DNA from: Physcomitrium patens
Lineage: Eukaryota; Streptophyta; Bryopsida; Funariales; Funariaceae
Assembly: GCF_000002425.4 (NCBI RefSeq)
Contig: NC_037259.1
Span: forward strand, 1,650,964-1,714,963
Length of the DNA stretch: 64,000 nucleotides
Direction of reading: 5' to 3'
The translations under genes and the position numbers were made by a program. Shown here in pieces: positions 1 to 11,859 of the stretch. The notes under the pieces were generated by a model, which saw only the letters and a program-made list of their open reading frames with translations, made no database searches and was not told the DNA's origin. Each line of letters begins with the position of its first letter. Positions within the stretch are counted from its first letter, which is position 1.

Positions 1-1411
1 ATTACCTGCTCAGGTGCTCCCTTGCTGACTCGAATCCACTTTCCATCTCTGTCAATATAAGTGAGTGCTGTGCGTTTGTCAGTCGGGTTGAAAGGGAGAA
101 AATGAATTTCTGTGATATCCGCCCTAGCCTGCATAAATATATGAAAAGATTAGGTTCCTCAGCACACATTAATTTTGTGCGACACATCACTAAAATGACA
201 GAGGAAATGTACCTCCTTCGGATCAGCGAGCATGCCCACAATTGCAGCATCTATAGCATCTTGATTCTCGATTCTAGAGGCACGAGCCGCCAGAAGCATT
301 ATTTCCTCTTTGTCGACTGTTTTGCAGAAACACTGAAGGAGAAGCACAATTCACTAGTGAAAGAAGGATCAGCGCATCTTAAATTTCTACCAGGGAAAGT
401 CCAAAGAAACCGCACATCTAAATAGATTTGTTTACATATTCGTATGATCAGTTCATAGCATCAATCACTCAACTTTCGGGTGTCGAGAAAGTATTCCTGG
501 GGATATTCAACAAATGAAAAATGCTGTAAAGTTCACCTCGACTAAGTTCTTGTCCACGGACAGTTTATTCAAGGTCAGGGTTCCAGTCTTGTCACTGCAC
601 AGTACATCCATGCCCGCCATTTCTTCGATTGCTGTCATTCTTTTGGTAATTGCACCCTACAAAAAGAATTTGGAATTGAGGTTAAGGATACGAATAAATC
701 AATCCTAAATTAGATGCAGCAGAGTAAAAGTTCAATGGTTTGCTATGTACCTGCTGAGACAAACGGTGAGACCCAATTGCCATAGTCACGGACAATACAG
801 TGGGCATGGCAATAGGGATGCCTCCAATAAGAAGAACCAGCAGATTCTCAATACCAGCCCTGTAGGAGCGTCGCTGAATTGGGTACATCACTATAATTTC
901 CACCACCATTCCGATGGCAATTGAAATAATGCAGAAATTTCCAATTGATGTCAAAACCTGCACATGAGGGCATTGTTTATAAGGATTGTAATACTGCGCA
1001 GTACAGAACTTATAGTTAATTCTTGCCAGAATTGGGACGGTTTAAGACATTGTAAAAAGGCTACACAGATTTAATAATCGTGCTTGCTAAGAAAACTTCT
1101 CTGCTGATCGGCCTTCTTCACCTTCTGGAAGTGACCAACTTGGTTTGTTGAGTCCACTAGATGTGCAGCTTTTCCAAAAAAAGTGTGAACTCCTGTAGCG
1201 ATAACAACAGCTTCAATTTCCCCTTGCTTACACGTCGAACCTGAGAATACTCCGTCACCAGGGTGCTTGGTTACTGGAAGCGATTCACCAGTGAGAGCTG
1301 ACTGCAATGACGCGAAATATTATATTATTAGTCCAGACATTAAGATTTCAATGAAGGGCATACCCAACTGATTTATAGAAGTCTCATAATGAACCAATGG
1401 AATGCAGGAGG

Positions 1412-1453
<42 letters not shown>

Positions 1454-3233
1454 TTTACTGTGCAGCAAGTCTTTCAGATCTCAAGTACAGTCTAGCCACT
1501 TGAAGTATGTCAAAGAGCTAATTGTCAAGCGATAGAAGAGGAAATTCTTCTTGTGCATTATTTCTGAGAAAAAATGCTTATTCACCTGATCAATCTTCAG
1601 AGAGTCTCCATCAAGCAACCGCGCATCAGCTGGGACAATGTCACCAAGCTTTATGCTGATAATATCACCTGGAACCAATATACTGGCATCTTGCTCATTC
1701 CATCGATTGTCTCGTAAAACCTGCGGTAATGACAGATAACAAGGTTTTCCAAGGAGCCAGTATTATAATCAGACCCTAGAATCTGGACTTTTCTACGGCA
1801 GCAGAAAGTGCTCTTATTTGTGAGCAGATTGACTTGAATCTGTCTAAAACTTAAATTCGATCTTATAACTGGGTGTTAGAAAGCATAAGAATTACTCTAC
1901 TACCAATTCATATGTTAAACAATCGACAAATCTTGAAACGAACATGTTGGACTACAATACCTTAGCTTTTGGTGCTAGTCGAGCCATAAGAGCTGCCGCG
2001 GCATTTCCAGCATTATTCTCCTCTATGAAAGATATAGTGGAGTTGATAACTAGCAGAGTGATGATTCCAACGAAATCCTGCCAATCTGGTGGACGGCCCT
2101 GTGGACAATACCAGATTAAAGAACTGTATATAAATTAATTATGCTGCAACTTGAAGGCATGCAACTAATAAAGTAGTTTGTGAAATTCAACTAGCACCAC
2201 AAACAATAAGCAACCAAATCATATCCTCCATCCACAAGGGCATTTGAGGAATTTCTTACATTTCCGTTAGAAAGTGCAATTGCCATTATTGCGGCAGCTT
2301 CCATGACCCATGACAAAGGGTTCCACATGAATCCAAGGAACTTCAAGAACTTGCTCTCCTGCGAATTCCATGTCCCACTGTTACACTTGTGATGTGGTTT
2401 ACAACCCGAGTTTCAGAGGTGAAGCCCTTAATTCAATCAACATTTTGCAGCCTCAACTAGAAGTAAATCAGTATAGCCAGCATTGTTTCTAAGCAATGTC
2501 AAGTGCGACTCCGCAAATATGTCGGTCAAGGAGTATTTATACCTTCTTCTCTTCAAGTTTGTTACGCCCAAAGAGGGTCAGGCGCTCTAGTGCATCCTCT
2601 GATGTCAACCCATTCTTATCACATCGTAATTGTTGAAAAACTTCTTCGAGTGGTATCCGTTCCTGCATATTAATTTCTAAATTCAATTGAACCGAAGAAG
2701 AAAGTATAAAACTCTAGTCCTGTACAAAAGTAAACAAATTCCATAGAGGCTTGAATAGTATTTTGGGCCACGGGAGGAGCGCCAAGCAGTTAATTATTCT
2801 GTAGGCTTGGTACATATTCTTTTTTGGATTTTTCTTTCTTTCCATTTATCTAGAGCAAGAGCAGTTATACGAGAAGAAATGTAACTGACGACATATCTCT
2901 CGCTGGACGACGTTTTGGCAAAGCATACAACGCAACGTAGCATGGTGTATTAGCAGAAATATAGCAAGCAGTAAAATGTCGGAATTGAAGATCCCTATCA
3001 TGATACTTCATGATATACAACACTACATTTGTCGGAATATGAGCTGTTAATTGTGGACAGGGGAGTAGAATTGCACGTATCTAGATGGGGGATTGATCAC
3101 AACCAGTTAACAGAAGACACTTTTACAACTATGCTAGAAAATTAAAACGTACAACAAGGATTTCAGACATCACCAGGTCTACAGTCTCGTTGTTGATTGC
3201 CTCAAGACCTGCTTTCCGGTCGTCGTCTCCCAT
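1..3233 (-). CDS. Plasma-membrane P-type H+-ATPase (P3A), N-terminal 434 residues, cut by window edge
   Basis: This gene encodes a proton pump that uses ATP to export H+ across the plasma membrane. Ten coding exons join in frame: 3233-3174, 2662-2543, 2358-2260, 2098-1961, 1720-1586, 1301-1122, 957-751, 656-537, 332-213 and 128-6. All exons begin and end in phase 0 with GT-AG introns. The start is the ATG at 3233, giving [20 protein letters not shown] before the conserved ERIPLEEVF. Visible motifs are the actuator TGES (residues 188-191), the TM4 segment IPIAMPTV (about 291-298), the phosphorylation loop DKTGTLT with Asp335, and KGAPEQ (429-434) in the nucleotide-binding domain. The rest of the N and P domains, TM5-10 and the C-terminal regulatory tail lie beyond the left edge. 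The last visible donor is GTAAT at 5-1. No stop or frameshift is seen, so it is probably functional. Family identity is very secure; the paralogue is not. Confidence 0.97.
1415..1449. repeat. Homopolymer A tract in an H+-ATPase intron
   Basis: Thirty-five consecutive A on the plus strand lie in the intron between the exons ending at 1586 and starting at 1301. In the sense of the gene this is a T run. It could be the poly-A tail of an old retroposed insert or simple slippage; I see no retroposon body beside it. Confidence 0.9.
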
Positions 3234-5390
3234 GATGACAGTTTCCAGACCTAGCTGCAAATCTCCAGTTCAGATCCTTCTTCCAATAACTTCGAAAAGC
3301 TCAAATGTTCATGGAAGCTTCTGGTTGCAAAATTGAGTAATTCCGGAAAAAAAAAGCCATCATCTATAGTATTCAACACATCAAGCTGGCTAATAACCAG
3401 ACGTATAGACAAATGTGTCAGCATCGAAAGTAGAGTTGTGTGTAGAATGGCACTTATACGTCTTCATCTTTAGAGAGAAATGTACTTTGTCGTTTAAAAG
3501 AACATCTCCCCTAAGTAAGTTGCACAAAATGCAGTGAGAGTACGGCCTCAAACCAGCAGAGTTGACCAACGATTAATATTTCAAACTTGATTTGTAGCAG
3601 GTAGGTATTCTAAAAGACCGTCTTCGTACATGCTTTAGAAGAGCACAAGGAGAGGAATAAAATTACACAATGACAGACGCATTCGCACCTTACTTCCGTA
3701 TTCACTTCACGTAGACCTCGAGTAGTAGGTTGGACTCCAGAGGGACCGAAACTGCACCTTGCTTTAAAAGTTGTAAGCTAAGGAAGGAAACTCGATATTT
3801 TGAAAATAGTTGTAGGCCAGAGAATAATATTAGTTGATACGTAGTAACGACAGTTCTCCATTCATCGACCAACATGGGTGTGCAACACTATTGCTCATGG
3901 CTCGCTGGTGGAGAAAGAGACCGTCACTTGTGTATCACTAGACATACTTAAACTACAGCTGGAGGAAATGTCTAAACAATAACTAAGCTCAACAGCGGTT
4001 CCGAATAAAATTTAGAGAGGGCGAGGAGCCGATTCACCAGCGGTTGAATTACGCAGCACAGTCGAGGGAACAAGCGATAGTCACAAAAATGTTCCAACGT
4101 CAAGGTTCTCTCAAAGAGAACACAAGGTTCAAGAGCCTCGACAACATAGCAGAGTAAAAAATAAGGAACAGCTGTTAGACGAAATCACAAGAATCTACAT
4201 GCTCAAAACTTAGACAGGGAATGCAGACAATGCTGTAAAGAAAACCGGCTTGACGATGAGGGCGAACGATATGAAGAGCCCTCTCTCTCCCCCTGGCACA
4301 CTATACGCCAAAAATGGCCATCAATAGTCCTCTTCAATATAAGCATGAGCCACCTGCTAGCTCGTCGATATCAACAACAGACCTTAAAGATTTGTAAGAC
4401 ATCAGGACCAGCGATCAAGCTTCCTGCAGGTTAGACAACCGCTGTGGCACAATGACGATGTGGGGGGGGGGGAGGGGGGGGGGGTTATGGGGCCGCGCGA
4501 GGTAGACGCTGTTCAAGTACAGTCTTAGTTCAGAAGAAGAGGACGACTGTTACACATGGAATCCAATCCTTGGATGGGATGAATGGCGAATCGAGGAACT
4601 CTTCATTGAGGGCCTCCCCCTTGTACACGTTAACATGGGTTGGAGGATAAAGGTTTCAATCCAATTGAATGTGTTGGATGGATGAAATGGCGTGGGGAAG
4701 TAGGTGATGACTAATGAAGAGGATAGTTATGCATGGAACTGGACAATTTAGACCCCCTCTGCCAATTCCAACACACACTGACAAGTACAGGAACATTTAT
4801 TGAATGAGATCATGTCAATGCGTTCAAGAATGGGTTTTACAAGTCACCCTCGAATTCTTATAAAATAGATGTTCAAAAGTACAATGGTTGCTTTCCAATT
4901 TAATATGTGGTTATAAAACTAGCCTGAAAGAGGTCTCTTACCCTACCTACGAATATACAGAGGGCAAGTGCTCTTCCTGCTGGAGGACTTGAACCCTGAA
5001 ACAGAGAGTCTGATATCTCCTTCCATCCACAGTTAAGAAAAGGATGAACAAGTAGGGTACTCACACCCACAGAACAGGTTGATATGTACTGCAAACTGAG
5101 GTTTATAATCGATCACCGAGCTGGAACCTCCAAAACTTTGCTTTGGTTTCATAGCAGCAAGCCTACTAGGACTTCCATTTCATAGGAGCTCATACAAATA
5201 CTGTGCACAGTTTCTTGGCCTGTGACTGTAGCTTATAAAATTATTCAGGAAGGGGATGGCCTCATGCGATAGAGACACTTCCAAAGGAGATGAATATCAT
5301 TTTTTAGTATTCCTTACATCTGATTGTGACTATTGTGTCAACGCTCAACCAATTAGCATACCATTCTGGCTCGACTTGCACCTTAGAGCT
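3234..5390. other. Region between H+-ATPase start and reductase stop; leader or promoter, no second gene seen
   Basis: The first visible coding exon of the H+-ATPase ends its upstream side at 3233 and is preceded by an acceptor-like GCAG near 3250, so a 5' untranslated exon probably lies further right. The sequence has ordinary base composition and no open frame with protein-like character. It should hold the ATPase leader and promoter and, near 5200-5390, the 3' end of the acyl reductase transcript. Confidence 0.5.
4462..4484. repeat. Two 11-G runs separated by one A
   Basis: The plus strand has 11 G, one A, then 11 G, followed by a GC-rich stretch (GGGGCCGCGCGA). It can form a G-quadruplex on the plus strand, or a C-rich i-motif on the strand that codes the ATPase. 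It lies about 1.2 kb upstream of the ATPase start codon, where a promoter would be plausible. Confidence 0.85.
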
Positions 5391-8300
5391 TCAGTTCCTT
5401 GTTCCACGTCCTTTCAGCACATAATTCCGTAATCCGGGAATATGAACATTGGAGAGGTAATCTGCCCAGTCGATTTGTCGAATGTTGAAAGCAAACATGT
5501 TCAGTTCTTCCTCTGATAGCTCCTGCGATAGAGATTCAGTGTTTTCTATCCCAAACCTGAATCAAGCACACGCGTCAGACTCGATTGTTGAACTCTGTAA
5601 CCACCGCCAATGCAATACCTTCTGCGTAAAGCCAGAGGATACTGATATGAATATGACTTAGGACATGTAGTCACCACTGCAATAGGGCAAATAAGGGCTA
5701 ATAACGAAAAAGTAGGAAACCACAGAGTTCTTGAAAAAACAGAACATACCTGCCAGCATAGAATGTGTAAGGTTTGTAGATATATGCTAAGTATTTAAAT
5801 TGTTCAAGTGTTTTTTTAACAATGAGTTCCCGTCTTGCAGATGACTTCCCCCTCTTCATCCATGGGAGAATCTTTGAAAGCTGTACAAGTGCACAAACAT
5901 CTTGGGTTTATTCTCTTTGACTAAAAATAGTGTATTGAGTCAGCCATAAAAGTCGTCAAGCTTCAGCAAAGATTTTTTCATCCATATTCTGCAGATAATA
6001 GGGATTCTAGTAGGAGGTCTATCATCAAATTAGTTACTCAAGCCTTCAAAAGTGATGAGCCCTTTCCGAAGGTTTAGTATACCAGCTGCAATAGTATAAA
6101 ACGCTTACCCCGTCAGACAATGATTCATGAAAAATAAATCAAATTATGTGTGGAAAAGAACGTGCCTTTAGAGGTAGTTGGTACACAAACCACAAGTAGA
6201 GGTTGAACGCAGTCATGCTTTGCACAAAACGCATTCGCTGAAGTTTTACTGGTTGGCCGGCTCTGTCAATCATAGGATCCTTGGTGAACAGCTCCAAAGC
6301 TACATCTGCCAAAAGTTCAAAAGTCATGGGATTCACCACGGATGAAGCTACTTGATACACTTGTAGTCCTGGATTTTGTGCATGTTTTGTCATGGCTGCC
6401 AAAAGTGCATTTACAACCAAGTCGGCTGGAATCTGTTCGAACATTCAATCACCAGTTAAATTGGATTAATGGTGTGGTTTAAGGTGGCATAACGTATACC
6501 AAAACATACTGGGATCATTAAAATATGATCATCTCCTAGTTACGCAACAACAAACTCTCATTGTGCTCACACCACTCTCCTCGTCAATCCTTTTTCTGCA
6601 TGAATTGTGCAGCATTCGGGAATAGTGTACGAGTAATGCATTAATGTACTAACCACGTCCAATACGCCTCGAGGATCAGCGAGGAACCCAGTCATCTGTC
6701 CCTTCGCGTAGGCAAGTACAATAGGGTCCATCATTCTACACAGCCGGGAGCCAACATGAAGTAGTTAAAGAAATTTGTCACGAAGCATCATAATTTCCAA
6801 TCAAAGCTGTAGACCGTTTAATATAAAACATTCCTTGACTAAATTGCGCATACGTACCGAATTCCTTCCATCCAGCCCGGGAATGGTTGAGCAAGGGTAC
6901 TCTCCACCACACTAGGGCGTAATACAACAACTGGAATTTCACCCCGTAAAGATTCAACTAACATTTCACCCATCGCCTTAGAGAAGACATATGTATCTTG
7001 CCACCCAAAAAGTTTGGCTCTGCATGAGATTTCAAGGCAGACACCTCAGATTTCAAACCTCATTAAAACTATGTGACAATCCTCCGTTGAAACACGCCTT
7101 CATCTTCAATAGAATCATCAACAAAAACCGTATAATCATATTCTATCTTCTGGGTGCCAGATTAATTTACAACAAGCTTCATCTGGAAAAATTACCTCGT
7201 CATGCCCAACTCTTTCATCTTTTTGTCCACAATTAGCTGCTGCTCAGAAGCTGATACGCTAGTTCGGCTCACTTCAGCAACTACTTCCTGCAAAGTTTTC
7301 GCACAGAGCGCAAGCTCCGATGCAACATGGAGATCTGGGATACAGTCTTCGGACATCTCTTTTGCGATGCTATCGCCCATTCGGAAAGGTTTCTCGGGAG
7401 TATCTCCTCGTCTTTGGCCGTTAACGAACGCTGCAAAGAAGAGATGATGTATCATGGCATCAAATTTTATGATAAGCCAAATATTCAAAAATGTAACAGA
7501 GAGGCTATGTGAGTTACGCATTTCCATGTGATTAGTAGAAGCCAAAAGTACGCGACGTTTTAAACACACTATGTAGCTTAAAAACAGCTGATTGAGATAA
7601 TTTCGACAGCTCTGAGACTCCAAAGCCTTCACTACACCTATAAAAATAGATTTAAAGATGAAATGCTTTCATGATAAAGTCCAATCCTGAGTATCTAGAA
7701 GCTTGCACACAAAGTAAAGGAAGGGAGATGTATTACCAGTCGAAACATGCAGAAAGAGTTGCAAGTTGGGACAGCCCCTCGCGAATTCGATAATCCTACG
7801 AGGACCCTGGGTATTGACGTTTAGTGCGATATCATACCTGCAGATGAAAAATCAGTGAATCAGAAAAAACATTATTACCAACACAGAAAAGTCTGATTCA
7901 TTCGGGGATGTTCCAGGCGTGATTATATTATATAATGAAAGAGAAAGAAAAAGAAAACATTAACTCTTGACAGAGCGGGCACTTCATAATTAGGGGAATT
8001 CTGTGAGAGGTCTCGATCTTGAATTCGGCAAGCTTCCAAAACACGAGTAGGTGAGAAAAATCCACTAGAGAAACACTGTCTCGAATGCATGCACAACGAA
8101 GACCTAGCACCGTCTCCAAGATAGCAACCATCTGCTGGGGAAGTCTGGCCAGCTTTACCTCTCATCAAAAGTGGTTGTCGCAGCCGAATTCACTATGATA
8201 TGTACAGTTTTTGAAATTTCCTCTGCCTTATCATTCGCGATCCCAAGACCATCAGCGGAAATGGTACCGCTGACTGCGGTGAGCTTGTTATTCATAAACT

Positions 8301-9945
8301 CCTCGTAGGCGTCTCCAAAAGAATCCTTAAGCACGCTGAACAGCGGAGAGCTGATGACCTACGATTCAACCCCAATATTCAGGTTAATACGAGTTCTTCA
8401 GTGCAGCTCTGCCGTTGCCAAGAACCACTGGTTAATTTAACGTTAGCACAGGTAGTGTACTGGTGCAGCTGAGTAGTCGCTGAGGAAATTTTCGAATTGG
8501 ACTGAAATTTTTCAGTGAGACTTCTAGCAATGAGATAATGTTCCGGACAGCACAAACGAGGACGTTTTCACTTAGGACTGCATATGTTCAGCCACGTGTA
8601 AACAACAATGAGTGAAATGGCAACGGGAGATATCTTACATTGTTTTTCAACCTCTCCTCGGCTGTTACGTTTTTCTGTGGTTGAATGAGCAAGTACAGCT
8701 GTCCAACATCAGGTTGGACCCTTAAAATCTTCTCCACCATGACTGCAGGCAAAGGACAGTGGAGTTTGTGAGCAGAGACGATAAGTGAACTACACGCCAG
8801 TTAAATTATCAACGATACAATGGGAAGAGTGAGATCTGTGCCCCTGTTCGAGCTGAACTAACCATATATCGCTAGGATAAGTCGAGCAAGAATCAGAATG
8901 GTTTGGTCAGGTTTTCAGTACCCTTTGCAAGAAATCCTGTTGCTCCTGTGACAAGAAGATTCTTCCCCTTCAAAAATTTCAGTATACCGAGTCCACCACT
9001 GGTATCAGCGTCACTCGATTTTTGCCTAGCAGCATCCCCCATGATTAGACTTATTTCGTCTTCGACAGTAGCTGTGCTTTTCGTTTGAAGGGGCGCCAAA
9101 CCCGTAGCAAATACCAAAGGATCTTCGAAATGGGGCATCCGCTCCATCATACCGTCATTCTCAGCCTGTTTCGAAGGCACGTTCAAAGGTGCTTGAACAA
9201 GCCTCTCTAATTCTGGCACCATGGTGACAGAACCGTCTGCAGTAGGAGCCTTGGAATATTCATGAAGAGCTCCGTTCTTAGACATAGCGTTGGCAGCCCG
9301 GGAATTTGCTAAGATTCCGTTGACAGAATGTATATTGACAGTGTTCCCCTGTCCAGCATAAATTGAAGCTCCGTTCACAACAGCACCGTTTGAAGATCCA
9401 TTCAGTGGCGGAATACCAGAGTAGGTCGCATGTCCATTCGCGGATCCATTTCGTGAGGTTCTCTTCACGGTGCTCCCGTTCACGGATCCGTTATGTGAGC
9501 CCCCGTTGACAGAATTAGTTACAACGGCACAACTTGCGTCACCAGTTAACGCATGACGAACCTCATTTGCCACATCCCCGTTTGCTATCTCTCCATTAGC
9601 AGCATCTCCAACAATAGGATAACCATTCAGATTGCTACAGTGGCCACCACTCGCGACCACTTCTACAGTATTTCTCACTATGTCAGCATTACCCTTCTCA
9701 GGGATGGAATCCTCAACACCTGCTGTAGCTTCACTGCGGAAATCAAGGCCCCAAATCTGACCTCCTGGCTTGGTTCTGTTGAGGCGCTTGGACAACAATG
9801 TCCTCGGTTTGTGTGCCAGATGTTGACGAACAAATCCGCGTCCCAAACTGCATTCTAAGGATGTTTTATGAAGCAAGTTCAAGTAGCGTGAAACGGCGGA
9901 ACTACAGTTCACAACCGGCAAAGGAGTCTTGTACACTGCCTCCAT
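5391..9945 (-). CDS. Fatty acyl-CoA/ACP reductase, MS2 (FAR2)-like, 823 aa, with long N-terminal extension
   Basis: The family reduces fatty acyl thioesters to primary alcohols with NADPH; plant MS2 acts in plastids and feeds spore and pollen wall sporopollenin. Ten exons join in frame: 9945-8922, 8742-8639, 8358-8159, 7837-7737, 7430-7196, 7019-6858, 6735-6654, 6432-6166, 5880-5750 and 5556-5391 (stop TGA). The Rossmann motif TGATGFLAK is at residues 333-341 and the catalytic YVFSK (Tyr565, Lys569) in exon 6. The FAR C-terminal domain ends near IDWADYLSNVHIPGL. Residues 1-75 are rich in Ser, Arg, Leu and Lys with few acids, resembling a plastid transit peptide. Residues 100-230 are low complexity with many Asn-Gly pairs. 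The 317-residue part before the reductase is much longer than in typical members. One intron (after 6166) begins GC instead of GT. No breaks are seen. MS2 orthology is inferred. Confidence 0.94.
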
Positions 9946-11837
9946 TGAGAGAAAAGAACCGCTTCTTCACTAGATAGAAGCTTTATTTTCAGAGGAAGCT
10001 GCTTAGTTTCTAACCCAAAGTACCAGTATCAGAGTGCACTATCTTGTATAAACCTGTCATCAACTAGCTGATCAGTAGGTAATACATGCACCGCATAGCA
10101 GTGCGAAACAATATTGCTTCTCTTTGCGTAGCCAAGTTCCTCTATTACTGTACACCAGCGAGGCTCAAGGACCAGACATTCATGTTTAAGAAGTCGGTTG
10201 GGAACACGGAAACGAAGACAGCAGATAGATGGCACGTCTAAAAACGATTCAAGAAGTTGAATATTTCTATGTGCCTATGCCGACGGTCGTTGAAGCCCAA
10301 AAGCTTGGAAGCAGTCGAGGATGCTGGCAGCTTAACCTCCACATGCTCAGCTCGTACCTGTACATACACCAACCTGAGTAAATGTTGTTCGCGTGTTCTT
10401 AGAAACAATAACGACATTAATGTAACTCAAACTTTCACCCGACTTCGCGTTTCGACTAAAACCGTCCCTCCTCACTTACCTACAGCGCATTCCATTCTAG
10501 CCTATTCCCGCATCAAAAACTACAGTAATTTCCTAGTACACACTTCGAGGCACGCACTGTCGCGACACAAAACTACAAAGCGGATGTTAGATTACAACTA
10601 ATCTCAGTTAGCATGCAGATTTTTCGAGTTCCTCTTCAAACCGGGGAGTCTGCAGTCAACTCTGTGGACCTTTGCTGACAGTACAGTACGCTTAGCCCGA
10701 GGGGCCTTTCTCACGGTCAAACTAGCTCTGGTTCTCCCACTCTTCTCTCCTGCTTCACCCCGTTTCCACACAAGCTGCTCAATCTCTCTTCCAGGCACCT
10801 AAAATCTCAGTCTCTCCTCACACATGCAGCTACAACAGCATCTGAAAATGAAGCATGGCTCCTGGCTCTACCACATCCAACTCCTTCCCACGTGCGATTT
10901 CTAACTCACCAAATCGCCTTGCCCCGACTGCACCCTCTCCCCCCTCCTCTCCAAATCCGGATCCAAATTTACCTTTCCTCCACCCGCACTAACAACCAGC
11001 AACATCAACATGCAGCAAACGCCCGAGTCCCTCCAGCTGCCTTCAACAACTATGCCTTCGGCACTGCCTCGCTGACGGTAGATAATATCGTCCCTCTCCT
11101 CAAAAACGAACACTCAACAATGCAGGCATCCTCGGTTGTTGGTGATAGCGACGATGGTTGTTGCAGCAGCAGCGGACGCAAATGGTGTGGCAGCGGGCCT
11201 GGCTGGCTGGCTGAGCAGGCAGCGACTAGACACTGCTCGAGACAGAAAAAGAAGACCAGGAGAGAGGACGAAGAAGAGGAGGGTGTGAATGTGAATGAAT
11301 GCCTCAAACCGAGATGCAGAGTTTCATGACAATGAAGGTGGTGAGCATTCAATGCCAATACTACGGCGATTGACATTGGCATTTGAAGCCACGCCCCTGT
11401 GGTAGTTCGGTTTCTCTCCCTCTCTCTGTCTCTCCTCTCCCTTTCCTTTGCCCCTTTCCAGCGACTTCATCACTCCATTCCCACCAACCTACCTGCCTCC
11501 GTCAATCCACCCCCCCCCCCTGCTCCATGGCAGTGCATCTACCTCCCAGCCGCAACCCACCACATCTTCACTGTCACTACATATCTTGAATCGTCCACGG
11601 TTAAACGCACTCATTCGCGGTCGTTAGCATCCGTGGAGGGCAACAGCTGCTTTTCTCTTCGCCGCCAGTTCATGGCCGTAAGTTCCGGTTACCCAATCCG
11701 TCTTGCACGCGTGGAATACTGTAATCGTATCAAGATTGAGAACCGTATTTTGATTCCGATGCTGTATTGTGTTACCGTCGAATACGTGGCATGGTCCACC
11801 ATTGTTTGTTTGTTGGAACGGCCATGTTGATAAATTC
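9946..11837. promoter_or_regulatory. Upstream region of the acyl reductase; no gene seen
   Basis: This stretch has ordinary base composition and several overlapping open frames on both strands, none with recognisable protein character. It contains a perfect G-box CACGTG at 10889-10894, a CT-rich tract at about 11410-11460 and a C run at 11510-11520. The likely role is leader and promoter of the minus-strand reductase that starts at 9945, but no transcription start can be fixed from sequence. Confidence 0.45.
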
Positions 11838-11859
11838 TGACATTCCAATTGGAATGTCA
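11838..11859. repeat. Perfect 22-bp palindrome at a base-composition boundary
   Basis: The half-site TGACATTCCAA is followed directly by its exact reverse complement with no loop. It lies within a few tens of bases of the switch from ordinary sequence to the very AT-rich block that continues to about 21170. Confidence 0.9.

Noticed and set aside
7923..8168. 81- and 67-codon minus-strand frames
   Set aside because: They lie in the reductase intron between the exons ending at 8159 and starting at 7837; the only shared bases are exon sequence read in another frame.
10892..11382. Open frames on both strands (145 and 110 codons) upstream of the reductase
   Set aside because: The overlapping frames are Pro/Ser/Arg or Leu/Ser-rich translations of a CT/AG-rich tract and show no domain; no splice-supported continuation.
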